The notes under the pieces are model-generated. The model was not told where the DNA came from. It saw nothing but the letters and a program-made list of their open reading frames with translations, and searched no databases. A stretch of 42,210 nucleotides of DNA from Chloroflexota bacterium (GTDB lineage Bacteria > Chloroflexota > Anaerolineae > Anaerolineales > Anaerolineaceae): positions 1 through 42,210 of the forward strand of contig JAKQJC010000067.1 in the NCBI GenBank assembly GCA_029561345.1, in the 5' to 3' direction. Every line of letters begins with the position of its first letter. Positions within the stretch are counted from its first letter, which is position 1. The position numbers and the translations under genes are program-made. This document shows positions 27,101-34,141 of the stretch, piece after piece.

Positions 27101-28521
27101 TCAGGGCGCGGCGCTGCCCAGAAGGACCAGGGGCAGGAAGAGGCGCTTTTGCAAGGGGAGCACGCGCGTGCCAAAGAGAGGCCCACCGCCGGTGGGCAGC
27201 CAGGTGGTTTCATAGCTGCTCAGGTCCACCACCCTGAACACATTCAGATAACCACCGAACTGGTTGGATTTGGACAGATTGCCGACGACAAGTTTGCCGC
27301 GGCCGTAAGCCACCACATCCACCCCAAAGTGCTGGTTTACAGACCGCTGGTAAAGGGTAACGGCATTTTCTTTTTCAATGGTCACATTGCCAGGAGCGTT
27401 GATGTTGAGCACTGAAACTGAGTCAAGTTCAATGTATTCGAAATCGGAAATGACATTATCCCATCTTATGAAATCACCAATAATGGCGATGCCGTTGTTG
27501 CCCACCGCATAGGCCTGGGCGCCATTATCGTTATATGCGATGGACTGGATGGCGCGGGTGAGGGTGACCACGCCCTGATATGCCAGCTGGCCGGGGGCGG
27601 TGATGGTGTAGATGAAAACAGGATAGTGGAAAGGGACGCCCGCTTCAGGGGCAGGCGGCGAAGCCAGGCGGCTTTCAAGGGACAGGCTGTCGGGCGCCAG
27701 AACGGTTTTTCCATCAGGGGCCACAAAGATATTCATGATGGATGGGGCTTTGGTGTCTGTGCCAGGCGCATCATGCACGCCACCATAGGGATCAATATAG
27801 ACCTGGGTGAGCGTGCCAAAGGCCAGAGATCCGTCATCCTGCAGCAGCATGGTGGTCAGCGAGGTGCCTGGGGCGATGATCGTGCCATCGGGGGCGCTTT
27901 CAACGGCATTGAACACAGGCGAGAAATCTTCGCCGCTGGATCCATCCTGAAGGACGAAAGAGGTCATGGAGGCGACTTCGCGTTTTTCAATGTCGATGGT
28001 GATCACCTGGGTGGCGCCGCCTGAGCTGGTGATGAGGGCATAACGGCCGTCGCTGGAGAGAACGATATCGTTGGGCTGTATGGAAACGGGTTCCGTGCTG
28101 CCTTCAGGGATGAAGGCGGTGGGGACAGAAGTGATGTAAGTGAGATCGGTCGGATCGGACACATCCACAAAATAAATGACCTCATCGCTGGTGGAAGAGA
28201 TCAGCGCGGTTTTGCGTCCGGGGTGACCTCAATATCGCGCAGGGCATATTCAGTGGGTGTGACGTCGCCAAGCTGCTTAAACAGGAAGGGACCATAAACC
28301 TGGTTGGTGCTGGTGTTGAGGGTGAAAAGGGCCTTCATTTCGCTGTCCACGGAGATGACATAATTCGAGGGCAGCAAAGCCGCATCGCCTGCAAGCGGGG
28401 CAGTGGGTGGGGTGGGGGCGGCGGCCTGGGCGGTCAGCCCGGCGGCTGCCGAGAACAGCATGACAGCTGTCAGCAGCATGAACAGGCCTGGCTTGAGCCA
28501 GAAACGCATCAAATGGTTCAT
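27101..28521 (-). pseudogene. Secreted beta-propeller protein, paralogue 3, frameshifted
   Basis: The N-terminal part (28521 down to 28201) has the same signal peptide and start of the propeller as its neighbours but leaves frame inside the motif V-T-P-D-G-K-T. At this point (about 28212-28217) the copies at 24040 and 25544 have GCC on the plus strand where this one has GC, so one base is missing. The other frame then continues without stops from the matching residues (DEVIYFVDVSDPTDLTY) to the C-terminus at 27101, which ends VLPLQKRLFLPLVLLGSAAP. Restoring one base gives a protein of about 473 residues. Either a recent inactivating mutation or a sequencing error. AAGGAG precedes the ATG. Confidence 0.85.
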
Positions 28522-28581
28522 TTTTCTCCTTAAGTAAACGTGGGTATAAGATTAAGCGCGATTAATTTTATAAAATAAAGC

Positions 28582-28633
28582 AAAAAAACAATTGATGGGT
28601 GATACTTTTTTTAATACCCTTCGAATCGCCCAT
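28582..28633 (-). terminator. Possible intrinsic terminator after the NADAR gene
   Basis: Nine-base arms (28595-28603 and 28625-28633) with one mismatch and a 21-base A/T-rich loop, followed on the minus strand by a run of seven T residues (plus-strand A run 28582-28588). The long loop makes it less certain than the others. Confidence 0.45.
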
Positions 28634-28649
28634 TTTGCCGGCTGTCTTC

Positions 28650-29300
28650 TCAACCGCCTTCAAAGGAAGTGCTTTCCATTTCAACCAGCCCGGCAAAGGA
28701 AAGGGCCGGTTTCAGCCCGGCGCGGCGCAGAGCTGAAAAAAGGGCGGCAGACCGGGCCTGGCAGTTAAGTGATTTTTGCGGATTGAACACAATATCGGTA
28801 AATGCATTAAAGCCGGACAAAGCCGTGGCCAGTTCAGGATTTTGCTGCAGGGCGGTGAGGTACAGCCAGTCGTAGAAGGCGGTTGGCGGATTGAGGGGGA
28901 AGACTTGGCCCTGCCACTGAAAGCCGGTCAGCGGGCCTGAAGCGCGCAGGCGCGGGTCAGATCGGGCTGCTGGTGATGAGCCTTCGTATAAATCAACGAA
29001 AGGGCCGCCCTGGCTGAACACCTTGCTGCCCTGAAAGGCGCATTCCACCGGCATGGTTTTTCCTCCCACCTGCAGCCGCAGGTTAAAGGCGCTGAGGGCC
29101 ACCCCCAGAGGATCCATGGAAAAGGATGAGATTTCGAGCAAAGGAGTCAGCCCGCGGCTGGCCGCCGCCTGATGCAGCGATTGAACGCATTTCTGACGCT
29201 GAGAGGCAGCCAGGCCAGCAATCCAGGCAAATTCCACCTGTGTGCTGATCACATAGGGCGGGCCTTCAGGGTGGGGGCAAAACACGGGCCGCTGCGCCAT
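28650..29300 (-). CDS. NADAR-domain protein of the DarT1-associated antitoxin (DarG1) type
   Basis: A 216-residue cytoplasmic protein. The N-terminal region (FCPHPEGPPYV, VEFAWIAG, QRQKCVQSLHQAA) and the core (DPLGVALSAFNLRL, VECAFQGSKVF, TAFYDWLYLTAL, FTDIVFNP, NCQARSAAL) match what I know of the family annotated as DarT1-associated NADAR antitoxins. NADAR enzymes remove ADP-ribose from guanine bases, reversing DNA modification by DarT1. No DarT1-like ADP-ribosyltransferase is encoded nearby, which is unusual. It is the last gene of a three-gene minus operon after HEAT-repeat and B3/B4 proteins (18-base gap). No clear Shine-Dalgarno is seen. Family call from memory; activity is inference. 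Confidence 0.72.
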   Translation of the reverse strand: MAQRPVFCPHPEGPPYVISTQVEFAWIAGLAASQRQKCVQSLHQAAASRGLTPLLEISSFSMDPLGVALSAFNLRLQVGGKTMPVECAFQGSKVFSQGGPFVDLYEGSSPAARSDPRLRASGPLTGFQWQGQVFPLNPPTAFYDWLYLTALQQNPELATALSGFNAFTDIVFNPQKSLNCQARSAALFSALRRAGLKPALSFAGLVEMESTSFEGG

Positions 29301-29318
29301 GAAAGGGAGGGGAAGTGG

Positions 29319-30035
29319 TTAGACGTCAAAAGTGATTTGCGGATGGGCGGCGCTGATGAGGTCCACGCGGGTCTCTCCGCCGCAAAAGCGCTGCACCAGG
29401 CCGGCCACTTCGCTGCAAATGAGCTGCACTTCGTCATCGGGGATGACGGGCAGGGCGTCAATGTTGAATTCAACAGCCGTGGTTTCGGGGAGGGTGAGGG
29501 TGTGGTTTGACTGCCGCCAGGCCCAGCGCCGGGTGAGGACGGTTTGATCTTCCACGAAAATCCATTCATCCGGTTCGGGATGTTCGAGGGTCTCGGAGCC
29601 AAAGGGGATGAAATTTTCGCTGCCGCTGGCAGGGCGCAGGGAGATATCTTTGGTAAGGTGATCAATGGCGTGGCTGCCGGTGGGCACCAGGTGGCGCAGG
29701 GAAATGAGGTTGCCAATATCCACCAGGGTATTAATGGACGGCAGAGCTTCGCCGCGCAGCACGCGCCGGGCCATGGCGTCAATGGAGGGGCGGAAATCGG
29801 CGGGCTTGATGCCCACGCTGCGGAAAGCTTCGCGCCAGGCTTTAATGCGCGGGTGTTCATTGGCTTCGGCAGCCGGAAGGCGGCCGCGCAGGGCTTCTTC
29901 TTCCTTGCGCAGCAGGGCCAGCAGCGCCTCAGATGAAGGGCCGTTGGTCAGGTTCCAGGCCAGGACAATGCCGCGCTGGAAGGCTGGAAATTGGGCGAAG
30001 ATGGCGGGATGGATGCTGTAAGTGATGGTGGGCAT
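29319..30035 (-). CDS. B3/B4 domain (tRNA-editing-like) protein
   Basis: A 238-residue protein with the B3/4 fold of the phenylalanyl-tRNA synthetase beta chain, here free-standing. Recognisable features are HPRIKAWREAFRSVGIKPADFRPSIDAMARRVLRG split over residues about 82-115, LPSINTLVDIGNLISLRHLVPTGSHAID (118-145), and a C-terminal strand with VEFNIDALP. Free-standing B3/B4 proteins are thought to hydrolyse mischarged tRNA or related esters, but are little studied. The start has AAGGA seven bases upstream, ten bases after the HEAT-repeat gene stop. Placement between a HEAT protein and a NADAR protein suggests a shared role in nucleic-acid or tRNA quality control, which is inference. Confidence 0.85.
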   Translation of the reverse strand: MPTITYSIHPAIFAQFPAFQRGIVLAWNLTNGPSSEALLALLRKEEEALRGRLPAAEANEHPRIKAWREAFRSVGIKPADFRPSIDAMARRVLRGEALPSINTLVDIGNLISLRHLVPTGSHAIDHLTKDISLRPASGSENFIPFGSETLEHPEPDEWIFVEDQTVLTRRWAWRQSNHTLTLPETTAVEFNIDALPVIPDDEVQLICSEVAGLVQRFCGGETRVDLISAAHPQITFDV

Positions 30036-30045
30036 GATGGTTTCC

Positions 30046-32319
30046 TTATGGTGGGTTTCTTTGGCCAGGCTGCTGGCGGTGCTGCTTGCGCCAAATGGCG
30101 TCGATGGCAGCCTTGACCGCCTGGCGGTTGATGTCGGTGCGCTTGATCATATCCAGAAGGGGGTTGGTGGCGCGGGGATCGCCGATTTCCCCCAGAATGA
30201 CCATCAGCGATTCGCAGAAGGTGGGGTTGTAAGTGCGCTGCATGGCGATGACCACCGGCTGGACGGCGGCGGAGCCAAACCGCACCAAAATGCCGCTCAG
30301 GTAAACCCGGTCGGCGGGCTGCTTTTCGAGGGCGTTGATGAGGGGTTGGATGGCGGGCTTGCCGATGGCCAGCAGGGCTTCTTCGGCGTTGTCGCGGATT
30401 TCGGTGCCGAAGCGGCCGCTGTATAGGGTGGAGAGAATGGCTTCGGCGGATTCGGGATCCTGAATGTGACCCAGGGCAATGATCATCACGCCGGCGTCAA
30501 ATTCTTTGGAGCGCATGGCTTTGATGATATCCTCGCGGATGGGTGCGCCGATTTCGCCCAGGGCCAGGCCGGCGGCTTTGGCATCGGCATCAGGCCCGCG
30601 CAGAATTTCAAGGATGGGTTCGAAAGCGGGGCGCCCGATGCTGCCGAGGGCATGGGCAGCGGCTTCACGCACGGGCCAGGCATGTTCATGCGTCAGGCGG
30701 GCTGCCAGGGGTTTGGCGGCGCGTTCGTCGCCGATCAGGCCGAGGGCCTGGATGACCGGCAGGGTTTCATATTTGCCATCTTGAAGCCCCTGCAGCAGGG
30801 GGTCCAGGGCAGGCAGGCCGAGCGCAGCCACAGCCTGGGCCAGTTCGCGCTGCACGGAGGCGTGTTTGCCGGTCATGGATTCGAGCAGGGGAATCACAGC
30901 GCGCGGGTCGCCAATTTGGGCCAGAGCCTGGGCCGCCGAAAGGACGGTTTGCGGCTGCTTCAATTCTTCGATCAGCAAATCAACCGTGGTTTCACCTGCC
31001 TGTGAGGCGCTGCTCCAGTCGCGGCGCGCCACGGCCAGGGCGGCAACCTCAGCCTCATTTTGCGGGGTCCAGCCCATTTTTGCCAGCACTTCTGAGGCGC
31101 GGCCGCGCACCTTGGCATCAGGCAGCTTGAGGGCGGCCACCAGGGGTTCAATGGCCGCTTTGCCCATGCTGATCAGGGCGGACATCACCGACGGGTAGAT
31201 CAGGTCGCCAATCAGGGCGCCGATGAGGGTTTTGAACACGCGCGGGGTGGGATAGTGAGAAAGGGCTTCCACCACCGCCTGACGGATTTCCAGGGAAGAA
31301 TCTTTCAGAGATTGAATGAGCGGCTCTACAGCTGCCTCATCACCCATCAGGCCCAGAGCTTGAATGGCGCCGCGGCGCACCTGCACAGAGGGATCTTTGG
31401 CAGCTTCACTCAGAGGGCCGAGAGCCGCCTTGCCAAGCTGGGCCACCTGGGCCCAGGCCTGGTGAGCCAGCAGGTAACGGACGCCGGCTTCATCGCGGGT
31501 GGGAGTCCACTGCAGCACATCGAGGGTGGAAGCTGCCAGGGTGCGGATATCCATATCGTGGTTCTTTAACCCCTGAAAGAGATAGGGCAGGGCAGGCTGG
31601 CCCATGCGGGCAATGGCGCGCACCACAGCGATGCTGACGCGGCCGTCTTTGCCGGCCTGGAGCATGGCCGGAATGGCGGCGGGGTTGGCAAGCTGCCCGA
31701 GGGTTTCGATGATTTCGATCGTGTGGGCCGGGTCGCTTGAAAGCGCCTGCACCAGCACCGGGACGGCCGGAGCGCCGATATCCACGCATTTGCGCGGCTG
31801 GCCTTTGGCAATCCAGTAAGCGGCGCCGGCAGCATTGGCGCCCGGAGGCCAGTTCATTTCCTCAAGCACCTGCAGGGCTGTGTTTCGCAGGGTGGGGATG
31901 GCGCTGGTGAGATAGGGCGCCAGGGCATTGGCTGCCGGCCGGCCGACGGCTTTCATGGCGCGGATGACGGCAGGGCGCAGTGCATCTTGCTGGAAAGCAG
32001 ATTGCAAATAGGGCAGGATGGCCTCGCCCGCCAGGGGCATGAGATTGACGAGGTGATTTTGCAGGTTTTCCGGGCTGACGTTGAGACTGGATACCAGACC
32101 TTCTAGTGCATCGGGGCTGGCCAGTTCCAGCAAGGCATCGGCGGCTTCCCAGCGGCGCTGGATGGAGGTGTTGGAATCCTCGAGGATTTCCACCAGTTCA
32201 TCCACCTGACCGTTGGCTTTGAGCGAGCCAATACTGACCGGCCGCTGCACGAGCAGCGCAGTGATGACAATAATGACGATCAGGGTCAGAACCCCTCCGG
32301 CGATCAAATACAGCTCCAT
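30046..32319 (-). CDS. Membrane-anchored HEAT-repeat protein
   Basis: A 757-residue protein. One N-terminal transmembrane helix (about 4-25) is followed almost entirely by HEAT/PBS-lyase-type helical repeats of about 30 residues, each with the pattern A-[VLI]-x-P-L-[IVL]-x-[AS]-L followed by R-x2-A-A-x-A-L-G. A few repeats near residues 275-310 and 415-440 differ by carrying a W-T-P/D-E-A insertion (ten to twelve residues) that itself recurs. HEAT solenoids act as protein- or nucleic-acid-binding scaffolds; this one would face the cytoplasm if the N-terminal helix is an anchor. It opens the operon with the B3/B4 and NADAR genes and has a good promoter. Confidence 0.9.
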   Translation of the reverse strand: MELYLIAGGVLTLIVIIVITALLVQRPVSIGSLKANGQVDELVEILEDSNTSIQRRWEAADALLELASPDALEGLVSSLNVSPENLQNHLVNLMPLAGEAILPYLQSAFQQDALRPAVIRAMKAVGRPAANALAPYLTSAIPTLRNTALQVLEEMNWPPGANAAGAAYWIAKGQPRKCVDIGAPAVPVLVQALSSDPAHTIEIIETLGQLANPAAIPAMLQAGKDGRVSIAVVRAIARMGQPALPYLFQGLKNHDMDIRTLAASTLDVLQWTPTRDEAGVRYLLAHQAWAQVAQLGKAALGPLSEAAKDPSVQVRRGAIQALGLMGDEAAVEPLIQSLKDSSLEIRQAVVEALSHYPTPRVFKTLIGALIGDLIYPSVMSALISMGKAAIEPLVAALKLPDAKVRGRASEVLAKMGWTPQNEAEVAALAVARRDWSSASQAGETTVDLLIEELKQPQTVLSAAQALAQIGDPRAVIPLLESMTGKHASVQRELAQAVAALGLPALDPLLQGLQDGKYETLPVIQALGLIGDERAAKPLAARLTHEHAWPVREAAAHALGSIGRPAFEPILEILRGPDADAKAAGLALGEIGAPIREDIIKAMRSKEFDAGVMIIALGHIQDPESAEAILSTLYSGRFGTEIRDNAEEALLAIGKPAIQPLINALEKQPADRVYLSGILVRFGSAAVQPVVIAMQRTYNPTFCESLMVILGEIGDPRATNPLLDMIKRTDINRQAVKAAIDAIWRKQHRQQPGQRNPP

Positions 32320-32349
32320 GAGGCCTCAACCTGCAAAAGTTATACCCTC

Positions 32350-32378
32350 ATTCTACGCTTGATTGGCAGGCGAGACAA
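32350..32378 (-). promoter_or_regulatory. Promoter of the HEAT-B3/B4-NADAR operon
   Basis: On the minus strand TTGTCT (32378-32373) and TAGAAT (32355-32350) with a 17-bp spacer, about 24 bases between the expected transcription start and the ATG at 32319. Confidence 0.65.
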
Positions 32379-32397
32379 GCCCAAAGAGGGCTGAGCC

Positions 32398-32437
32398 TTG
32401 ACTTAATCGAATAATAAGTTAAGATTAACATATCTTA
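32398..32437 (+). promoter_or_regulatory. PadR gene promoter with inverted-repeat operator over the -10 box
   Basis: TTGACT (32398-32403), 16-bp spacer, TAAGAT (32420-32425) as the -10. The -10 box is one arm of an inverted repeat TAAGAT-N6-ATCTTA (32420-32437). PadR repressors commonly bind such palindromes, so autoregulation is likely. GGAGG for the gene begins two bases later. Confidence 0.65.
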
Positions 32438-32447
32438 TGGAGGCCTG

Positions 32448-33020
32448 ATGATTGAAAATGTGATCCTGGGTATACTCAGTTTACAGCCGCTCACCGGATA
32501 TGACCTGAAAAAGGTGTTCATGGATTCTACCCTGCTCTACTGGTCAGGGAATAACAATGAAATTTACCGGACCCTGCTGGCGCTGCACCGGCGCGGTTTG
32601 CTATCCTGCGAGGTGCAATATCAGGAGAGCCGGCCGCCGCGCAAGGTCTATGCGCTAACGGAGGCCGGCGAAACGGCGCTGGCAGAATGGGTGAAGGCAG
32701 GGGCTGAAGAACCGCAGCTGCGCCACAGTTTGTTAGCCCGGCTGGCCTGGGCGGATGCTTTACAGAATGATGAACTGGATCACGTGCTGATGGAAGCCGA
32801 GGATGATGCGAAAAACCGGCTGCTCCTGTGCCAGGTGCAGCAGCGGGCGGCGCCATATTTGAACCCGCAGAAGGCGCGCACGGAAAGGGAAAGGCAGCTG
32901 TGGGAGGGCATTTGGGATTACTGGCTGGATTTCTATAAACATGAAGTGGATTGGCTGGCCCGGCTGCGGGCTGGATTGAAGGCAGATCAGGATGGAAAAG
33001 AACACACTGCAGAGGGATGA
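32448..33020 (+). CDS. PadR family transcriptional regulator
   Basis: A 190-residue protein with the PadR winged helix at about 1-75 (MIENVILGILSLQPLTGYDL, the IYRTLLALHRRGLL helix, and the wing with PPRKVYALTEAG), followed by a C-terminal dimerisation domain of the larger Vir-like PadR type. PadR proteins repress transporters or detoxification genes and respond to phenolic or other small ligands. GGAGG is four bases before the ATG. Its target is probably itself (operator at 32420-32437) and the overlapping small gene downstream. Divergent from the HEAT-repeat operon, whose promoter is about 20 bp away, so that operon is another candidate target. Confidence 0.93.
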   Translation: MIENVILGILSLQPLTGYDLKKVFMDSTLLYWSGNNNEIYRTLLALHRRGLLSCEVQYQESRPPRKVYALTEAGETALAEWVKAGAEEPQLRHSLLARLAWADALQNDELDHVLMEAEDDAKNRLLLCQVQQRAAPYLNPQKARTERERQLWEGIWDYWLDFYKHEVDWLARLRAGLKADQDGKEHTAEG

Positions 33021-33306
33021 TACTTTTGTGCAGTCAGGCCGGCAGGGCCGGACCGATGATGTCATTTTCTTAATGAACGCCCTGGAAATGCAGGATGATC
33101 TGGCGACCTCAAGATGGGTGGATTTTGCTTTGAGCCTGGTGCGGGGTCAGGAAGGCGTGGGGCAGACCCTGCATTTCCTGTTTCATGGATCATTGCGCCA
33201 GAGGAATGTTGCGGCCCTGTATTTTAAGCGCCGCGGCTGGTTTGACGAACTTGAGGAGGCCTTGCAGCAAGGCCTGGTGGATGCAGTGCAGGGGTATGCC
33301 CAATGA
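32992..33306 (+). CDS. Hypothetical small protein downstream of PadR
   Basis: A 104-residue protein that I cannot assign. It overlaps the PadR gene by 29 bases, as expected for translational coupling, and ends just before a strong terminator. The sequence is mixed, with helical segments (VDFALSLVRG, RRGWFDELEEALQQGLVDAVQG), no signal peptide and no membrane helix. A shorter start at ATG 33073 is possible since no strong Shine-Dalgarno precedes 32992. The amino-acid composition looks like a real protein, and no ORF on the other strand competes convincingly. It may be a partner or regulator of the PadR protein; this is inference from position only. Confidence 0.6.
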   Translation: MEKNTLQRDDTFVQSGRQGRTDDVIFLMNALEMQDDLATSRWVDFALSLVRGQEGVGQTLHFLFHGSLRQRNVAALYFKRRGWFDELEEALQQGLVDAVQGYAQ

Positions 33307-33314
33307 AAACAATT

Positions 33315-33345
33315 AACCGCCCTTCCATTGTGGAAGGGCGGTTTT
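33315..33345. terminator. Strong intrinsic terminator between convergent genes
   Basis: Perfect 13-bp arms (33315-33327 and 33331-33343) with a three-base loop, followed by T residues on the plus strand and preceded by a short A run that gives T residues on the minus strand. It can serve both the PadR operon and the nitroreductase gene. Confidence 0.92.
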
Positions 33346-33373
33346 ACGAGGCAAGGCGGTCAGAAGCCAGGCC

Positions 33374-34006
33374 TTATCCGTTGAAAGAATCCATATGGAT
33401 GCGCTCGGCGGTGCTGACGGCCACCTGGCGGGCGCGGGCTGCGCCTTCGGCAGGGTAACCCAGGGCCAGGTAGCAGGGAAATTCATAATCGGAAGTGATG
33501 CCGAGAAAATCTTTGGCCGTCTGGCATTCTGCGCCGCTGGGAATGCGGGTGACGCCGAAAATGCCTTCGGCTGCCGCGGCAATGAGAATGTTTTCGATGC
33601 AGCACCAGATGGAAGCAAAACCATTCAAGGCAAAGATGTCTTTTTTCTTGAAAAGAGGCACAGGCTGGCGGAACATGGGAAAAATCAGCAGGGGGGCGTT
33701 GAAAAGCATGCTGTATTGCAGGGGAATGGCATCAATATACATGGCGCGCTGGTCTTCATCGCTCATTTGCCAGCGGTTGACGATGCCCACAGCGCCTTTG
33801 CGGCTGACCGGCCGGATGACGGCATCGAGCAGGGCCTGGCGGCGGGCGGGATCCTGCAGGAGGATGAAATGCCACTCGCGCAGGTGGTTGTGAGAGGGGG
33901 CCTGCATGCCGGCGTGGATGATCTTTTCGATCAGCGCGGGCTCAACCGGCTGTGGGGCAAACTGGCGGATGGTCTGGCGGCGGGCAATGGCTTCATAGGT
34001 ATCCAT
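33374..34006 (-). CDS. Nitroreductase family protein
   Basis: A 210-residue FMN-dependent oxidoreductase-type protein. The N-terminus (AIARRQTIRQFAPQPVE with the R-R-x2-R-x-F FMN-binding pattern), the PSHNHLREWHFI segment (37-48), and the C-terminal GYPAEG motif are typical. The family reduces nitro groups, quinones or flavins, or dehalogenates; the substrate is not evident. GGAG lies eight bases before the ATG. It has its own near-consensus promoter placed immediately after the aspS terminator, so it is monocistronic. Confidence 0.9.
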   Translation of the reverse strand: MDTYEAIARRQTIRQFAPQPVEPALIEKIIHAGMQAPSHNHLREWHFILLQDPARRQALLDAVIRPVSRKGAVGIVNRWQMSDEDQRAMYIDAIPLQYSMLFNAPLLIFPMFRQPVPLFKKKDIFALNGFASIWCCIENILIAAAAEGIFGVTRIPSGAECQTAKDFLGITSDYEFPCYLALGYPAEGAARARQVAVSTAERIHMDSFNG

Positions 34007-34058
34007 AACTTTTTCTCCGTGAATGCGTTACGCTGGAAATAAACGGAATATATGTTCT

Positions 34059-34086
34059 ATTATACACCCGATTCCGGAGGTGTCAA
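34059..34086 (-). promoter_or_regulatory. Sigma-70-type consensus promoter for the nitroreductase gene
   Basis: On the minus strand TTGACA (34086-34081) and TATAAT (34064-34059), both perfect, with a 16-bp spacer. The leader to the ATG at 34006 is about 45 bases. Confidence 0.85.
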
Positions 34087-34088
34087 AC

Positions 34089-34123
34089 AAAAAAAGCCCC
34101 GAATTTGGCGATCAATCCGGGGC
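34089..34123 (-). terminator. Intrinsic terminator of aspS
   Basis: Arms GCCCCG/CGGGGC (34123-34118 and 34101-34096) with extra pairing inside the loop, followed on the minus strand by a run of seven T residues (34095-34089). It ends two bases before the -35 box of the next gene. Confidence 0.85.
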
Positions 34124-34141
34124 AGATGGAACTGGGCAGGG

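Larger units (their letters stand above)
24040..28521 (-). repeat. Tandem triplication of a 1.4-1.5 kb propeller gene
   Basis: Three consecutive genes in the same orientation encode proteins alignable from signal peptide to C-terminal tail. Their nucleotide sequences are clearly diverged but share islands around the PDGK and LESR motifs. The array reflects past tandem duplication; the spacers between copies differ (43 and 165 bases). Confidence 0.85.

Noticed and set aside
24040..28521. CRISPR or short tandem repeat array
   Set aside because: The repetition is at the level of whole 1.4-1.5 kb genes and propeller blades; there are no short direct repeats with unique spacers.
28650..33020. Complete DarT1-DarG1 toxin-antitoxin pair
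   Set aside because: No neighbouring gene encodes an ADP-ribosyltransferase-like protein; the adjacent genes are B3/B4, HEAT-repeat and propeller proteins.
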